NCBI GenBank assembly: GCA_949317995.1
Contig: OX439043.1
Span: 7,618,501 to 7,682,500 of the forward strand
Length of the DNA: 64,000 bases
Source: Acholoe squamosa
Lineage: Eukaryota > Annelida > Polychaeta > Phyllodocida > Polynoidae
Reading direction: 5' to 3'
Shown: piece after piece, positions 15,860 through 27,947 of the stretch
Numbering within the stretch: position 1 is the first letter of the stretch
Layout of the letters: the number at the start of each line of letters is the position of its first letter
Program-made: the position numbers and the translations under genes
The notes under the pieces: model-generated
Database searches by the model: none
What the model was told of the DNA's origin: nothing
The model's input: only the letters and a program-made list of their open reading frames with translations

Positions 15860-18800
15860 ATGGACATTAAACCAGCAGGCCCCGACATCGTCCCGACACA
15901 CACGCCTGACGTCAACATATGCCTCCTACAGGCGGTGCAAAACGGGGACCTGGAGGTGGTCCAAGAGCTGCTCCTACAGGGTGGAGACCCCAATTTCTGC
16001 TCACCCAGCGAGGACCCGCTACTGTTAGTGGCACTGAAACAGGGCCATGATGATGTCGTCAGTGTGCTCTTAGCGAGTGGGGCGGAAGTTGATCAGTACG
16101 ACTCTAATGGCAAGGTGGTGCTCCACTACTTGGCTTGTACAGCCAAAACGCCGCTCACCCTGGAGGTGCTGGCTGCAGGAGCGCAGGTTGATATCCGCGA
16201 CTCAGAGGACAAGACACCGCTGCACTATGCAGCTGCTGTAAACCAGGCAGCTGCCGCACGTCTCTTGCTGCAACATGGCACCCATCCTGACCTCCCCGAG
16301 CTCCACCAGATGACGCCACTAACTGTAGCCGCTAAACACGGCAGCACCGAGGTGTGTGAGCTGCTCCTGGCCCAGAATGTAGACGTGAGCCACCGAGACT
16401 CGGTCTACTGCTCGGCACTGCACCATGCATGCCGTGCAGGCTGCCTGCCCATTGTCCGCATGCTGATGTCCCACCGAGCCACATTAAGTCAGAACAATGC
16501 TGGGGACACGGAGCTCATGTTGGCTACGGAGGGGGGTGCGTTAGAGGTGATAAAGTTCCTGTTGGTGCAGAGAGCGGAGGTAAACCAGGTGAACAGGAAG
16601 CGCATGTCTGCGTTACACTACGCGGCACGAGCGGGATGTGTACATAGTACCAACATGTTACTCTGTACACCCGGTATCAGGGTAGACCTACAGGTAGGTG
16701 CAATTTTTCTTTTGACCGGTTACAACAAAAAAGTACATTAGACAAAAAAAAATTGTCAAGTAACCCTACTTGTCTTGCAAAACAGGACTGATCCTAGAAT
16801 CTTTTCTTTAATTTGAGAATAAAACGATTCTTTCTTATGCCATAAATGCTTTAATCTACGCAAACCAAAGTTCCAATGAGGGTTATCCATCCAGGGAAAA
16901 ATTCACTTGTCCAGGTGATGCCACCTTTCCTAACTTTTTAGGAATTCCAAATTTTTGGCTTTTCTATTGTATATTGACCAAATTAGGAAGATTTTTGAAG
17001 TTTTGGGGATCAGTAAGTAGCATCCCTACTAGTCGACTGAACTAATACACAAGTAGAAATATCCTACATTGTCTTTTGGGCAATTACCGGGGGTACACAC
17101 AATAAGATGCTTTGACGGACCTCATTCCATGCAAATAATTTACCGTAATCTCCCGCGTAGAAGGCGCAGCTCGCGTAGAAGGCGCCCCCCCAACTCAGAG
17201 AAGGCCTTTTCACGTAGAAGGCGCACGTACCTCTTCTGGATCGATTTCCGGAAAAACCCGCGTATAAGGCGCCCCCCCAACTCACAGGGGGGCTGTTTCG
17301 CGTAGAAGGCGCCCCCCCTCCCCACCCCCCTATATGAGTTCAAGCTGTCATTGGCACACGGTCGGCGTAAAAAAAAGGCGAGCAAATCTGCAGCGACCGG
17401 GCTGCCGCTATGAGTTCAAGCTGTCATCCGCACACGGTCGGCGTCAAACCCGCCGAGCGCGTCGACAGCTCCCGGTCTGCCGCGCTGCTGGCTATATGAG
17501 TTCAAGCTGTCATCGGCACACGGTGTGACGGTCGGTGTCAAACCCGCCAAGCAAATCTGCTGGCTATATGAGTTCAAGCTGTCAGCGGCACACGGTCGGC
17601 GTCAAACCCGCCGAGCGCCCGTCGACACCTCCCGGTCTGCCGCGCTGCTGGCTATATGAGTTCAAGCTGTCATCGGCGTATGGTGGGCCTTATCCCCGGC
17701 GAGCGCGTCAACACCTCCCGGTCTGCCACGGCGCTAGCGCTATGAGTCGATGCTGTCATCGGCCCACGTGTTCCCTACACCCCGGCAAGCCACACCGCAT
17801 TGTCAACCTGTTGAGTCTATGCTGTCATCGGCACACGGTCGGCTTGAACCCGCCAAGCGCGTTGACACCTCCCGGTCTGCCGCGGTGCTGGCGCTATGAG
17901 TTCAAGCTGTCATCGGCGCATTTTCCCAAATGAGATGTTGGAAAAACCCGCGTATAAGGCGCACCCCCAACTCAAGGCAATTACCCTCCCGCGTATAAGA
18001 CCCAGCAGCATTTTGTTTGGCGTAGAAGACGCGCCTTCTACGCGGGAGATTACGGTAAGTACAGCCTGGAGGAAATATAGTCACCCTCTCGAAAGTCTAT
18101 TTAAAACCCAGTCTCATGTCCCATATATATGTACAAAATGTCCAGATTAATATCTCTTTCTTCTTTTTATTATGCCTAAAGCAGGAGAGGAAGGGCATGA
18201 CACCATTGATGTTAGCCGCACGTCACGGTCACCACGAGGTGATGGCTGCCCTCATCACGGCGGGAGCACATGTCCCCATGCAGGTATGGTACATACAAGT
18301 TTACATCTTGGTGTATATTATATATTACCATAAAACCCTGCACATAAGCCACACCTTTGAATAAGCTACACCACTAATTTGTAAGTTTGCCTAAAGAAAT
18401 TGCAAATAGAAATTGCAAAAATATTTTTTCTATTTTTTTTTTTAAATCTTCGAATTTAAAAAAAAGGAGGACTTATGAGTTGCTTGTGCCCCTCCACCAC
18501 TAACTGCACTGTCTGGCTGGGAGGAGTTAGGGAAACCCCTATCTCCCAAATTTTAATGTCTGGTGAATAGTAAATTCAGTAGATCATAGGGCCTAAATAA
18601 TTATTAGACGGTGTCGATTAAATGGGTAGGTTAAAGTAGGATTTTTTTATTATTATCATTTGGAAGAGGCCAACTGGAAATGTTTACACCTTTTGACATG
18701 AATTAGATGGTGATCCTAAAAACCTTCATTCATTTTAACCCCATAAGGTTGAGCGCTAAAAACTTGATTTTCCCAAAATGCCCAGAGAGATTTTAAGATG

Positions 18801-21800
18801 GGGCCAAAAAATAGAGTAGGTAGTGCTACCCTGCTATCTGGAGACTACACGTTATTTTAGCACTACCGTAAATTCTCTCATATAAGCCTCATCCCTGGTA
18901 TAAGCCGCACCCTGAGTTGAAGGGAGGCTATGTGGCACAACTGGGGCTTGAAAATTGACAGTTTAGTACTGTTCTATGGTGTAAAACCCCTCCTATAAGC
19001 TGCACCTTGAATTTATTTGATTCTGGTATAAGCCAGGGCTTATACGAGAATTTACGGTAATAATATATCCATTAATTAACCACAACAGGACAGTCAGCTG
19101 CTGACCAGCCTGCACCATGCGGCACTACAGGGTCACGTGGTAGCCATCATGTTACTGCTGAAGAACGGTGCACGTATCGACCAGCCTGGGGAGAACGGAA
19201 ACCCACCCCTCATACTGGCCGCTTGTAATGGACACACAGAGGTATTCTCTCTGAGTTTGATGTATCATTTTTAGGACACTTTGAGAAGAAATTTTTTTTT
19301 CGAATTATACATTTGTAAATTTCTAGTGATAATAGATTGTCGGCCTAGCGCAAGAAGGTTGTAACTACAGTACTTTTCATTGTCAATTACAACCTTCTTG
19401 CACCAAGGGTATGTGATATTCGTGCTATACTTACTCCATGTTTGTGAGTAATGACTTCCTAAATTCTTCTGTATATTTCACTGACCTCATTTTGTGAGCA
19501 TTTTCTTTTTGTTTAACAGTGTTTATCAAATATATTTATTGTAAAATAAGATCAAAGTTTTGAATTTCCATCGAGTCTTAAGCAAGAATTATAAGGGATG
19601 CAAAAAGATTCTTTAAGAAAAGATAAATGAAAATGACTCACCCACCCCATTTTTTTCAAATCCCAAATTTTTACACTCTAGAAATACCACATACAGTCGA
19701 CACTGTTTGTATATTTCAGGCAGTGAAGCTGTTGCTCAACGCATGTAAAGGGAACCAGTACCTGAACGTGAACAGCGCCAACCATGACCACATGACGGCT
19801 CTTCACATGGCCGCAGACCGCGGACACACACAGGTTAGATATTATCATATATTATATTACCAGCACTCATCATGATACATGAATGTAGTCCTGGTGAGTT
19901 ACTCACCAGTCCTGAAAATAATACATGGTGAGTTATTCACCAGGGCTACATTAATGCATCATGAATACCAATGAGCACGATGCATCAATACAATAGCAGA
20001 CCTTAAACAGTTACCCTTTGTTGTACTTCACAGTGTGCAGAGGCTCTCCTACAGGAGGGTGGCGACCCTGGACGTCCAAACCGTAATGGTGACACGCCGC
20101 TCATGTTAGCGTGTCGCCGTGGTAATGATGTGATGGTCGGCCTCATCCTCAACCATCTGATGTCACACGCCGACCCCGGACACTGCCTGAACAAGGTGAA
20201 CCTGATGAAGCGCTGCGCTCTACACGCGGCTACACGGGCTGGTACCAGTAAGTCATGTTATGTTAATTAATGTCTATAGTTGTTACCTGGACACAGGTGA
20301 ACCTGATGAAGTAAGTCATGTTATGTTAATTAATGTCTGTATAGTTGTTACCTGGACACTGCCTGAACAAGGTGAACCTGATGAAGTAAGTCATGTTATG
20401 TTAATTAATGTCTGTATAGTTGTTACCTGGACACTGCCTGTACAAGGTGAACCTGATGAAGTAAGTCATGTTTTGTTAATTAATGTCTGTATAGTTGTTA
20501 CCTGGACACTGCCTGAACAAGGTGAACCTGATGAAGTAAGTCATGTTTTGTTAATTAATGTCTGTATAGTTGTTACCTGGACACTGCCTGAACAAGGTGA
20601 ACCTGATGAAGCGCTGCGCTGTACACGCCGCTACAGGGGCTGGAATCAGTAAGTCATGTTGTGTTTTATGGGGTCAAAAAAAAAAAGTTGTGTTGTGTAA
20701 ATTGACTGAAGACTTGAATTTTCTTTAAAAAAGAAGTTAGGGTCGGCCCTGTTTTGTTAGGTAGGGTAGGGTTACCTGAAATAGGGGAGAGTTAGCGCAA
20801 AGTTTTTGCGTGGCCCATCTCAAATATGGTACTCATCATGAGAAACAAGACTATCACCTTTGTTTTTGACTTTGAGGACTGGAACCCCCTTCGCCAAAAT
20901 TTGAGAAATGGTTTGATGCATGCAACAAGTAAAGAAAAGCCTATGGAAAATGAATATGAATTAAAATTGAATTGATTAAATATTTTCCGACTTTTTATCT
21001 TCGGAGGGAGTGACGAAGGGTTCCTCATATTCAAAAACAAAGGTATATATTGTCATGATGAGTACCATATTTTGAGATTCATAACTTCTTTTTGATGAAA
21101 TAACCTCCCCCCCTACCTGAAACAAACAATATTTTTTTGGCCTAATGCGTATGTATACCATGATATGGCTGGTTTAAGTGTCAGGGTCTCAAATAAACAC
21201 CGAATGGGCATAATGCGGTATCAAAATGCTGAAGCACTGGGGCACTTTACTTAAGCGGACCACTACAATAGTTAAGATAGTTAAAATAGTCATATTATTT
21301 GTGATGTTCAAATAGAGCCAGAAATTAACATGATTTGATTTCAAGGGATCTGAGTACTATCTTAAACATGTAAAAACCATTCATGATTCGGCTCTCTCCT
21401 ACAGTAAAGATTTCTGAATGAAATAATGGAATAAAGAAAATGTTCATTGATTCATTCCTTCCAGATGAGTGTATACAGATGTTGCTGACGGCAGGTGCAG
21501 TCCCAGATGTCCATGACGTGCACGGTAAGACGCCTCTCATCCTGGCCGCGGAACTCGGTCATGACGTTATCACCGACCGTCTCCTCCGTGCCGGTGCTGA
21601 CGTATCCACCAAGACAGACGAGGGTTGGACGGCATTACACCTGGCGGCACAGAACAATGCCGTGACGGTGGCGGCCATGTTGTTAGGGGCGGGGGCAGAC
21701 CCGGACGTGGCCGTGTGGGTGAATGGTATCACCCCTGTACTCCTAGCGGCTGCCAGGGGGCACTACGGGGTGCTCAAACTGCTGCTGAGGCGTGGGGCTG

Positions 21801-23331
21801 ACCCTGACCTGGCGGACTTCAGCGGTATGACTGCACTACATAAGGTAAAACCTGTACCTCTCAGAGCAGTCCACAGTGTAAGGGGTTGGTCATTTCTTAA
21901 CAATAGGGTAGTAATTGGTGTATTTTGAGAGGGGGCTAAAAAAATTCAGATTCTTGGGTGGAGTAGGCAGAAAAAACTTCAACCCTTTTCAATGAAGAAG
22001 CCTGTGTATCAATTATAGAAGGGGCTAAAAATTTCAGATGCCTCCAAGGGGTGACCGAAACATTCTCGGGGTGCAGCTTTACGCAAGTATATAAAACCTT
22101 AAATTTTCAAGTCATAGTTATGGCCTTTGAATTGCTCCGTAACTCAAGATGAAGCTTATACGCCAGAATCTATGGTAATTCTATAAAAGTAGACACAAAA
22201 TAAATCTTTGCCCTATTAATTATGGCATGTGAATAGAAATTCATGTTCTGATATTTCCACCTTTACTATTCCAGAGTGCGCGTGGGGGACATGCCCTCTG
22301 CGCCCGCCTGCTGGTAGTGAGCGGTGCTCGTGTAGACTCAGAGACTACACATGGACGTACCCCTGCCATGGTCGCCGTGTCTGAGGGTCACCGTCGCGCG
22401 CTTCGAGTCCTCCTAGAGGCTAACTGTGATGTCACACGTCTTAACCTCCTCACCACCAAACCCAATAAGAAGTTTGCCACCATTGTGGAAATGCTGCTTC
22501 TGGCCGGCGCACCGGTCAACATCCAGGTTAGTGTATGAGTTAATCCTTTAATGCTTTCAATCGCTTGTGCGTGGATGCATTACAATATTTGATATCAAAA
22601 TACAGTATCAAAATCAGTATCCCATGATTCTGTTAAACCTAATCTACTTTCAGGGAAATAAGACAATTAAATTTTTTTTAACAAACGGCTTGGTACCCTG
22701 TTACTAACATGGAAGACAACTCAGTGAATTGGCAAAAAGCTTTCAATTGCAAACACAGGTTTTCAGATATTTTTTTTTTTTTAACAAACGGCTTGGTACC
22801 CTGTTACTAACATGGAAGACAACTCAGTGAATTGGCAAAAAGCTTTCAATTGCAAACACAGGTTTTCAGATTTTTTTTTTTATGATTTCAGATTTTTTCT
22901 ATCCACTAACTTTTCTCTAAAGTTCTATTTCTGAGGCAGATTATTCGACTTGCATATTGTTTTTTACCCAAATTGCCTCTCATGGATCAGAGTTTTGTTG
23001 TATTTCACAATGAATTCAGACCTTCAGACATACCTGTTTAACACAAAGGGTTAAACCTATGTCTCCATTCCACCATCAGGCTATGAGTGAGTTGGTGGAG
23101 TCATCAGTATTACCCGTCACACTGGTGGAGAACCCGTCCTTACGGCAGCGGATCATCGAGTATGGCACTAACCCGATGTCACTGCGACATCTTAGTCGCC
23201 GCGTCATCCGTACCCAAGTCGGCTACGACATTGCTAAGAAAGTACCTTGCCTGACGCTGCCCGTCTTCCTCCAAGACTATGTCCTACTTAAGGAGCTCCG
23301 ACAAATCATCATTGTGGACCAACCCGATTGA
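15860..23331 (+). CDS. Ankyrin-repeat protein with C-terminal SOCS box (ASB-like), 8 coding exons
   Basis: Coding exons: 15860-16693, 18185-18283, 19089-19241, 19720-19833, 20034-20247, 21465-21844, 22275-22526 and 23080-23331. All have AG/GT borders, the phases agree, and the total is 2298 bp (765 residues). The ATG has a strong context (CACCATGG). Ankyrin repeats run through exons 1-7 (for example DKTPLHYAAAVNQAAAARLL and GKTPLILAAELGHD); exon 2 is exactly 33 codons, one repeat. The last exon holds a SOCS box, NPMSLRHLSRRVIRTQVG then PCLTLPVFLQDYVLL. ASB proteins bind Elongin B/C and Cullin 5 through this box and present substrates, held by the ankyrin stack, for ubiquitination. The exact ASB orthologue cannot be named. 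Introns 1, 2 and 5 carry repeats. Confidence 0.85.
17140..18058. mobile_element. MITE with 27-bp terminal inverted repeats and internal ~90-bp tandem repeats
   Basis: Ends TACCGTAATCTCCCGCGTAG and its reverse complement match over 27 bp (17141-17167 and 18031-18057). Inside, about seven copies of a roughly 90-bp GC-rich unit (TATGAGTTCAAGCTGTCATC, then CACACGGTCGGCG) span 17330-17930, bracketed by two copies of AACCCGCGTATAAGGCGC. It lies in intron 1 of the ankyrin gene. Reading frames within it are products of the tandem repeat. Confidence 0.8.
18864..19059. mobile_element. TACCGTAA-type MITE
   Basis: Inverted ends TACCGTAAATTCTCTCATAT and GTATAAGCCAGGGCTTATACGAGAATTTACGGTA (read from its right end) with internal TATAAGCCGCACC phrases. 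Intron 2 of the ankyrin gene. Confidence 0.75.
19344..19408. mobile_element. Short foldback with GCAAGAAGGTTGTAA ends
   Basis: CCTAGCGCAAGAAGGTTGTAA is followed 22 bp later by its near reverse complement, TTACAACCTTCTTGCACCAAGG. The same ends bound a larger element at 44248-44487. Intronic. Confidence 0.65.
20196..20668. repeat. 75-bp tandem repeats derived from an exon/intron junction
   Basis: The exonic phrase GTGAACCTGATGAA, present at 20196, recurs at 20297, 20372, 20447, 20522 and 20597, exactly 75 bp apart from 20297 on. Each copy is a fusion of exon 5 sequence with intron sequence, and four read GATGAA|GTAAGT. The last copy is followed by a diverged duplicate of the end of exon 5 and another GTAAGT donor. 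Reading frames across it are repeat artefacts. Confidence 0.9.
20814..21081. mobile_element. Long foldback element (about 265 bp)
   Basis: ATCTCAAATATGGTACTCAT near 20816 pairs with ATGAGTACCATATTTTGAGAT near 21060, and the interior continues to pair (CCTTTGTTTTTGA with TCAAAAACAAAGG). An imperfect palindrome over nearly its whole length in intron 5 of the ankyrin gene. Confidence 0.7.
22676..22872. repeat. Tandem duplication of ~103 bp in intron 7
   Basis: TTAACAAACGGCTTGGTACC through CACAGGTTTTCAGAT occurs twice in succession, nearly identical, each followed by a T-run. A recent local duplication. Confidence 0.85.
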
Positions 23332-24791
23332 CGCCGTCACTTACGCTGAATCTCACCTCAAGCTTTTCTAGTCATGGAAGAGAAATTTTTCGGAAAGGAT
23401 TTGCATTAAAAATTTCGGGGAAATGTAGAGGGTTTTGTAGCCTACAACAATTGTGAAGTCTGGGAGAATTTGTATCAAGGTTTTTGAAGCGGTTATTGGT
23501 TCATAGCTGTTATACATTTTGGAATAAGAAAAAAACAACTACCATTATATCTAGATCAATTATAGGGAATAGGCAAAGAGGTGGACATTTCCAGGATCAT
23601 GATGATGAGCCATCCCAGCATTACTCTAATACTCCATTGACATTCTACATACCAAAGACATTGTTATAAAAGGTTTATTCCGTTATCATCATGGTTACCA
23701 ACCTACTGACTCGACACAATTTAGATGATTTTTCCCCCCAAAGCCACACCTTCTGAATTCGGGGGTGTGGCTATTCACAGGATCATACGGTAGTTTTCTA
23801 ATCATTGACCAATATGAAATCACCTCCCTGAAACTATCAGTCTGTCAGTCGGTCGGAATTCATTCTAAGCGAATATATATACTATTGATACAGGCATTAT
23901 ACAAGTCTGATGCTTGGTCCATTTTATGTCTGAACAATATATTTGTACAGCAGAGCTCTGAATAGAAATTTTGGAAGTTAACCTTTTAAGGACCACATAA
24001 GGAATTGATGATGATGAATTTTTGAAGCCGCTATGAGACCGACAGGCCCTATATGTTCTAACAGAATGGGACCGGAGAGGAATTGATGGGGGAAAAACTC
24101 ATATATAAGCCATATTATCTAGGGAGTTAAATTGTGGATAGGTTTGCGGGGGTTGAGCTTTGAACAAAGTATCCAGATAGATGCACTCTTAGATTATGCA
24201 TAAATCTACCGCTAGATAAAATTGAATGCCATTTCCGTTAACATAGGCAGCATGTCCAGAGTTTATGTGTCGGTAATATATGATACACTTGTTATATACT
24301 CATATGTCATGTTACAAAGGCTTTGTTATCAATATTCCCCATTTACACTGATGTGAAGACCCATCACTCCAGACCTGTCAATGCAGGATCATAAACCAAG
24401 TAGCCGATACTCTCCCCATCCTTCCAGCATACGGTACTAAGTGTCCCACAGGCCTTTGCTTATCTTCGCTGTGGAAAAATTGAAAAATTATTCCCCCCCC
24501 CCCCATATTCATGAAGAAGGTAGGCGTTTGCATACCTGAGTATCTTTGCCGCGCCTTTCTTCCTTTACCATTTGAGATTTGCGATATTGTGTCTTTTCAC
24601 CATAGAATTCCATGTTTCCAACTTAGATTGATATCATTGCTCGGTCTGTACAATTAAGTCCAAAACTAATTGAACAGGACTAAGCTTAGATTATCAAAGT
24701 CGACCCCTCCCCCTGCCTTCCCAGCCATTGAAGGGTTGCAAAATCCTACCCAGTTTTGTTCATTTCTTGATGCACATGGAGCGCTCCAAGT

Positions 24792-25021
24792 TACCGTAAT
24801 CTCCCATGTATAACGCACATCCTGCATGCAAGGCACATGCTGCAAGGAAATACATGCTGTAAGGTGCAGCTGGGGCCTGGGTTTTAAGGGTTTAATACTG
24901 TTAACCCATAGAAAATGTACCCCGCATATAAGACACACCCAGACTTGCGACTGCTTCTATATGGTACTGGATGCCTCAGATCTGCATATAAGATGCACCT
25001 TATATGTCGGAAATTACGGTA
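24792..25021. mobile_element. TACCGTAA-type MITE
   Basis: TACCGTAATCTCCCATGTAT at the left and the diverged inverse ending TCGGAAATTACGGTA at the right, with CGCACATCC, ATAAGACACACC and ATAAGATGCACC phrases inside. Confidence 0.7.
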
Positions 25022-26278
25022 CTAGCTAGAACTGCATTCGTGCATCATGAAGTGAGTGGGACATTATGCGGCCCGTGAGTGGTGAACTGTGATAGCGCCC
25101 TGTGGTACTGTATGGCCCTGTGATTATAAATGTATCAGGATGGTCAACCTGTTTGAGAAGTTTGTGTATTATATACCCCGTGATATCTGTTACCGTAGAC
25201 CATACGTTATGTGTATTGACATGTGCTGTTATAATGTATTATCATCGACCAGGGATTCCTTATGCCTTGTTGACCTCACTTAGTACATCTTTTGTGCAAA
25301 TAAGATGATCATATAAGTCTTCAGCGACTGTTTCTTAATAAGCGGGTTTGAGCCGATCCGCACTAGGCTAATAGGCCTTTACATTTATGTCAAGGTGTTC
25401 CGAACAATGATTAGGCCTTTCCTTTTCAAAATCAACTAACATTTGATATATACAAAATATATACGAAATTGCCCTCTGCTGTGTCATTTTGAATGTTTTG
25501 ATCACATGACCCTGCATATGAAGCGAATTGGCGCTGGTTGTTTGAGACAGAGGTGCAATATGTAGGCATAGTGCATTGTCAATGGGGTCTCAATATTCAC
25601 CATGGAATAAAAAAGAGCCCTACTCTTACACGGTAGTCTGGGAACTTTTGAATCTTTCTACCACGTACTTGGTACCGACCACTTCATAAGTTGCTGTACA
25701 TCGTATTTTCATGTGTTTCAATGATAAGAGTCTTTCCTATTGGATGTGCAATATATTTATGTACTATATCTAACTTGGTATATATGCATGTTTTTTATTC
25801 TGTGTTATGCTGCTGTTATCCATGCTATATACCCGCTATGTGTGTTAGAGAATTAACTCTCCTGATAGTTAAGACTGTTACCTCTATGTATTTGCGATAA
25901 TGTTTATCTTTTGACTACAAAGGCATATAAATCATGTTATAACTGAGTTTGAGGTGTATGCAAATAGTTGTCAGGGACCGGACTCCCCAGTAGAATCTTA
26001 CGAACCCAAGGGGCTGGGTTATCAGGTAACCACTGCCGCCTAGTGTGTATCGTACCGATCTAGTACCGGGGTTGGTAGTTGGAAGGTGAAACATCAGGCA
26101 AGGGGCCATGGTAGTGGTCAGCATGCTGAATTTTATAGTCAGAGACCTGGGTTCAAATGCTAGGGTCCTCGGATGTTTTCACCAAACCTTACATTGTTAG
26201 TCATTGAACAAAGACAATACATTTGTATGCATATTGAGTCATTAGGTAAAGTTGTATTGTCTGTTTAAGCTTACCATT

Positions 26279-26487
26279 TACCGTAAAACCCCAGTCATAA
26301 GCCAGGGGGTGAGTTCAGGGAAATCCTATAGGCCGATTTTAGGGCCAAATTTTCCCAATTTTCTCTTTAATCTATTGTATTAAAACCCCGGTCATAAGCC
26401 GGCGGTAGAGTTGGGGGGAAATTTAGAAGCCGGTTTTGGCCCAAAATAGGGAAAAAAAATCCGGCTTATGACTGGGGTTTTACGGTA
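26279..26487. mobile_element. TACCGTAA-type MITE, near-complete hairpin
   Basis: TACCGTAAAACCCCAGTCAT at the left is matched by ATGACTGGGGTTTTACGGTA at the right, a perfect 20-bp inverted repeat. The interior also folds, and holds a partial tandem copy of the GGTCATAAGCCGG module. Confidence 0.85.
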
Positions 26488-26699
26488 CAAGTTGTTTATC
26501 GTAGATATATGTTATAATCTGAAATGTAGAATACTAGTAGAAAATCTGTCAGGCATTGTCAATGTTATGCACGGTGAACAACATGATACCCTCACCTATG
26601 TTAAAAAGGGCTTTCAAACTCCGATAGGCTACTGAGGCTGTAAACTAAGCATGTGCGTGTGATAGGATCTAGTCAAAGGGAGTTTCAATCATCATTTTA

Positions 26700-26945
26700 A
26701 CCTTTAAGGCCTGCTAATGCAGGAGTGCATCATTGACAATTGGTCGTCATGATGCACCAATGAAGTGCTGGCGAGTCTGCTCGCCAGCACTTCATTGGTG
26801 CATCATGCCAACCTTCCAGGACTTTATCAACTTTGTAGGGTCGACATGATGCATGAGTGTGGGCCTGGTGAGTTACTCACCAGGTCTGCAATCATGCATC
26901 ATGATGACTAATCGGCATGATGCAGTCAGAGGCCTCTAAAGCGTT
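26700..26945. mobile_element. CATGATGCA foldback element
   Basis: 26748-26807 is a perfect hairpin with 28-bp arms and a 4-base loop. A second foldback follows (GGCCTGGTGAGT with ACTCACCAGG). Related copies lie at 19878-20000, 29462-29668 and 61130-61245, all with CATGATGCA, CTGGTGAGT and CTTTAAGG near the ends. Confidence 0.75.
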
Positions 26946-27947
26946 ATGGGCAAATACTTATTTATTAAGCCTATACTTTCCGTGTGGCAACACTCCATTA
27001 TTACAATTGTACCATTGTAGAATTTATTATGCCATCGACTTGAGTCAATGGCATATATTTATATGTATGGACCCTGGTTCTGCTACAATAGAACATAGAG
27101 AAAAATTACCAACTTGCATGGGCAGTAACTACATGTGCTGATGGTGTGCAGTTTGGCTATCACAGGCACATTAGAATATAGTGAAATGCTGAGTGTGTGT
27201 TTCATGTAGTCTAACAACTTTGGCCCATGAAGAGTTATGTAACATGACTGGGAAAGTTTACCATAGCTGTCATTATGATATGGCACAAAGAAAGGTGGGA
27301 GGAGGATTAGTTCCAGCTCGCTCAACATAACCCCTTAATGAACAGCTGAACCCTTTAAGGGCCAATAGTGCATACATGCCTATTTGTTGTCTAACTCATG
27401 CAGCAATGACATAGGACATAGAAAATGACATAGAACATAAATGTCAATGGCAACATAGGCCAATGACCTAAACTTAACCTTCATTTCAATTTAGGCCTAA
27501 AGAAATTATGTTTGTGGTTTCTCCAGAACTGTATAAAAATTACTTGAAATCTAAGATCAATGTTTTGATAGATAAGATCAAGATCAGAATAGACCTTGTC
27601 TTTCCTACTGTAGATAAAAAAAAAAAAAGAAAAGATGTGGCACCATACAAAAATAGTCAAGCGAAGAACTGCTATATTGCTGAAATACACAGGGTAGTGA
27701 CTTGCAGTGTAACCTTTGTGAATTTTCCATCTACATTGTACTTTCAAATCAATTGTCCACTTCTATACGGCACTCTGAATTAAGTGCATGTTTTTGTTGT
27801 TTTTTTGCTCATTTGCTCATGCTTACGAAACATTTGTAATAGGTGGTATTTGAAATTGTAATAGTTCCTTTTTATAAAGGTATTTGAAAAATAGAGGGCT
27901 GCTATATTTTAGGATGTAATGACCTATTAAACTGATCACCATAGTGT

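Noticed and set aside
17064-18084. Several frames in intron 1 of the ankyrin gene
   Set aside because: They follow the tandem units and terminal repeats of a MITE and appear on both strands.
20260-20652. 130-residue frame with repeated VVTWTLPEQGEPDE
   Set aside because: Product of the 75-bp tandem repeat, out of frame with the spliced gene.
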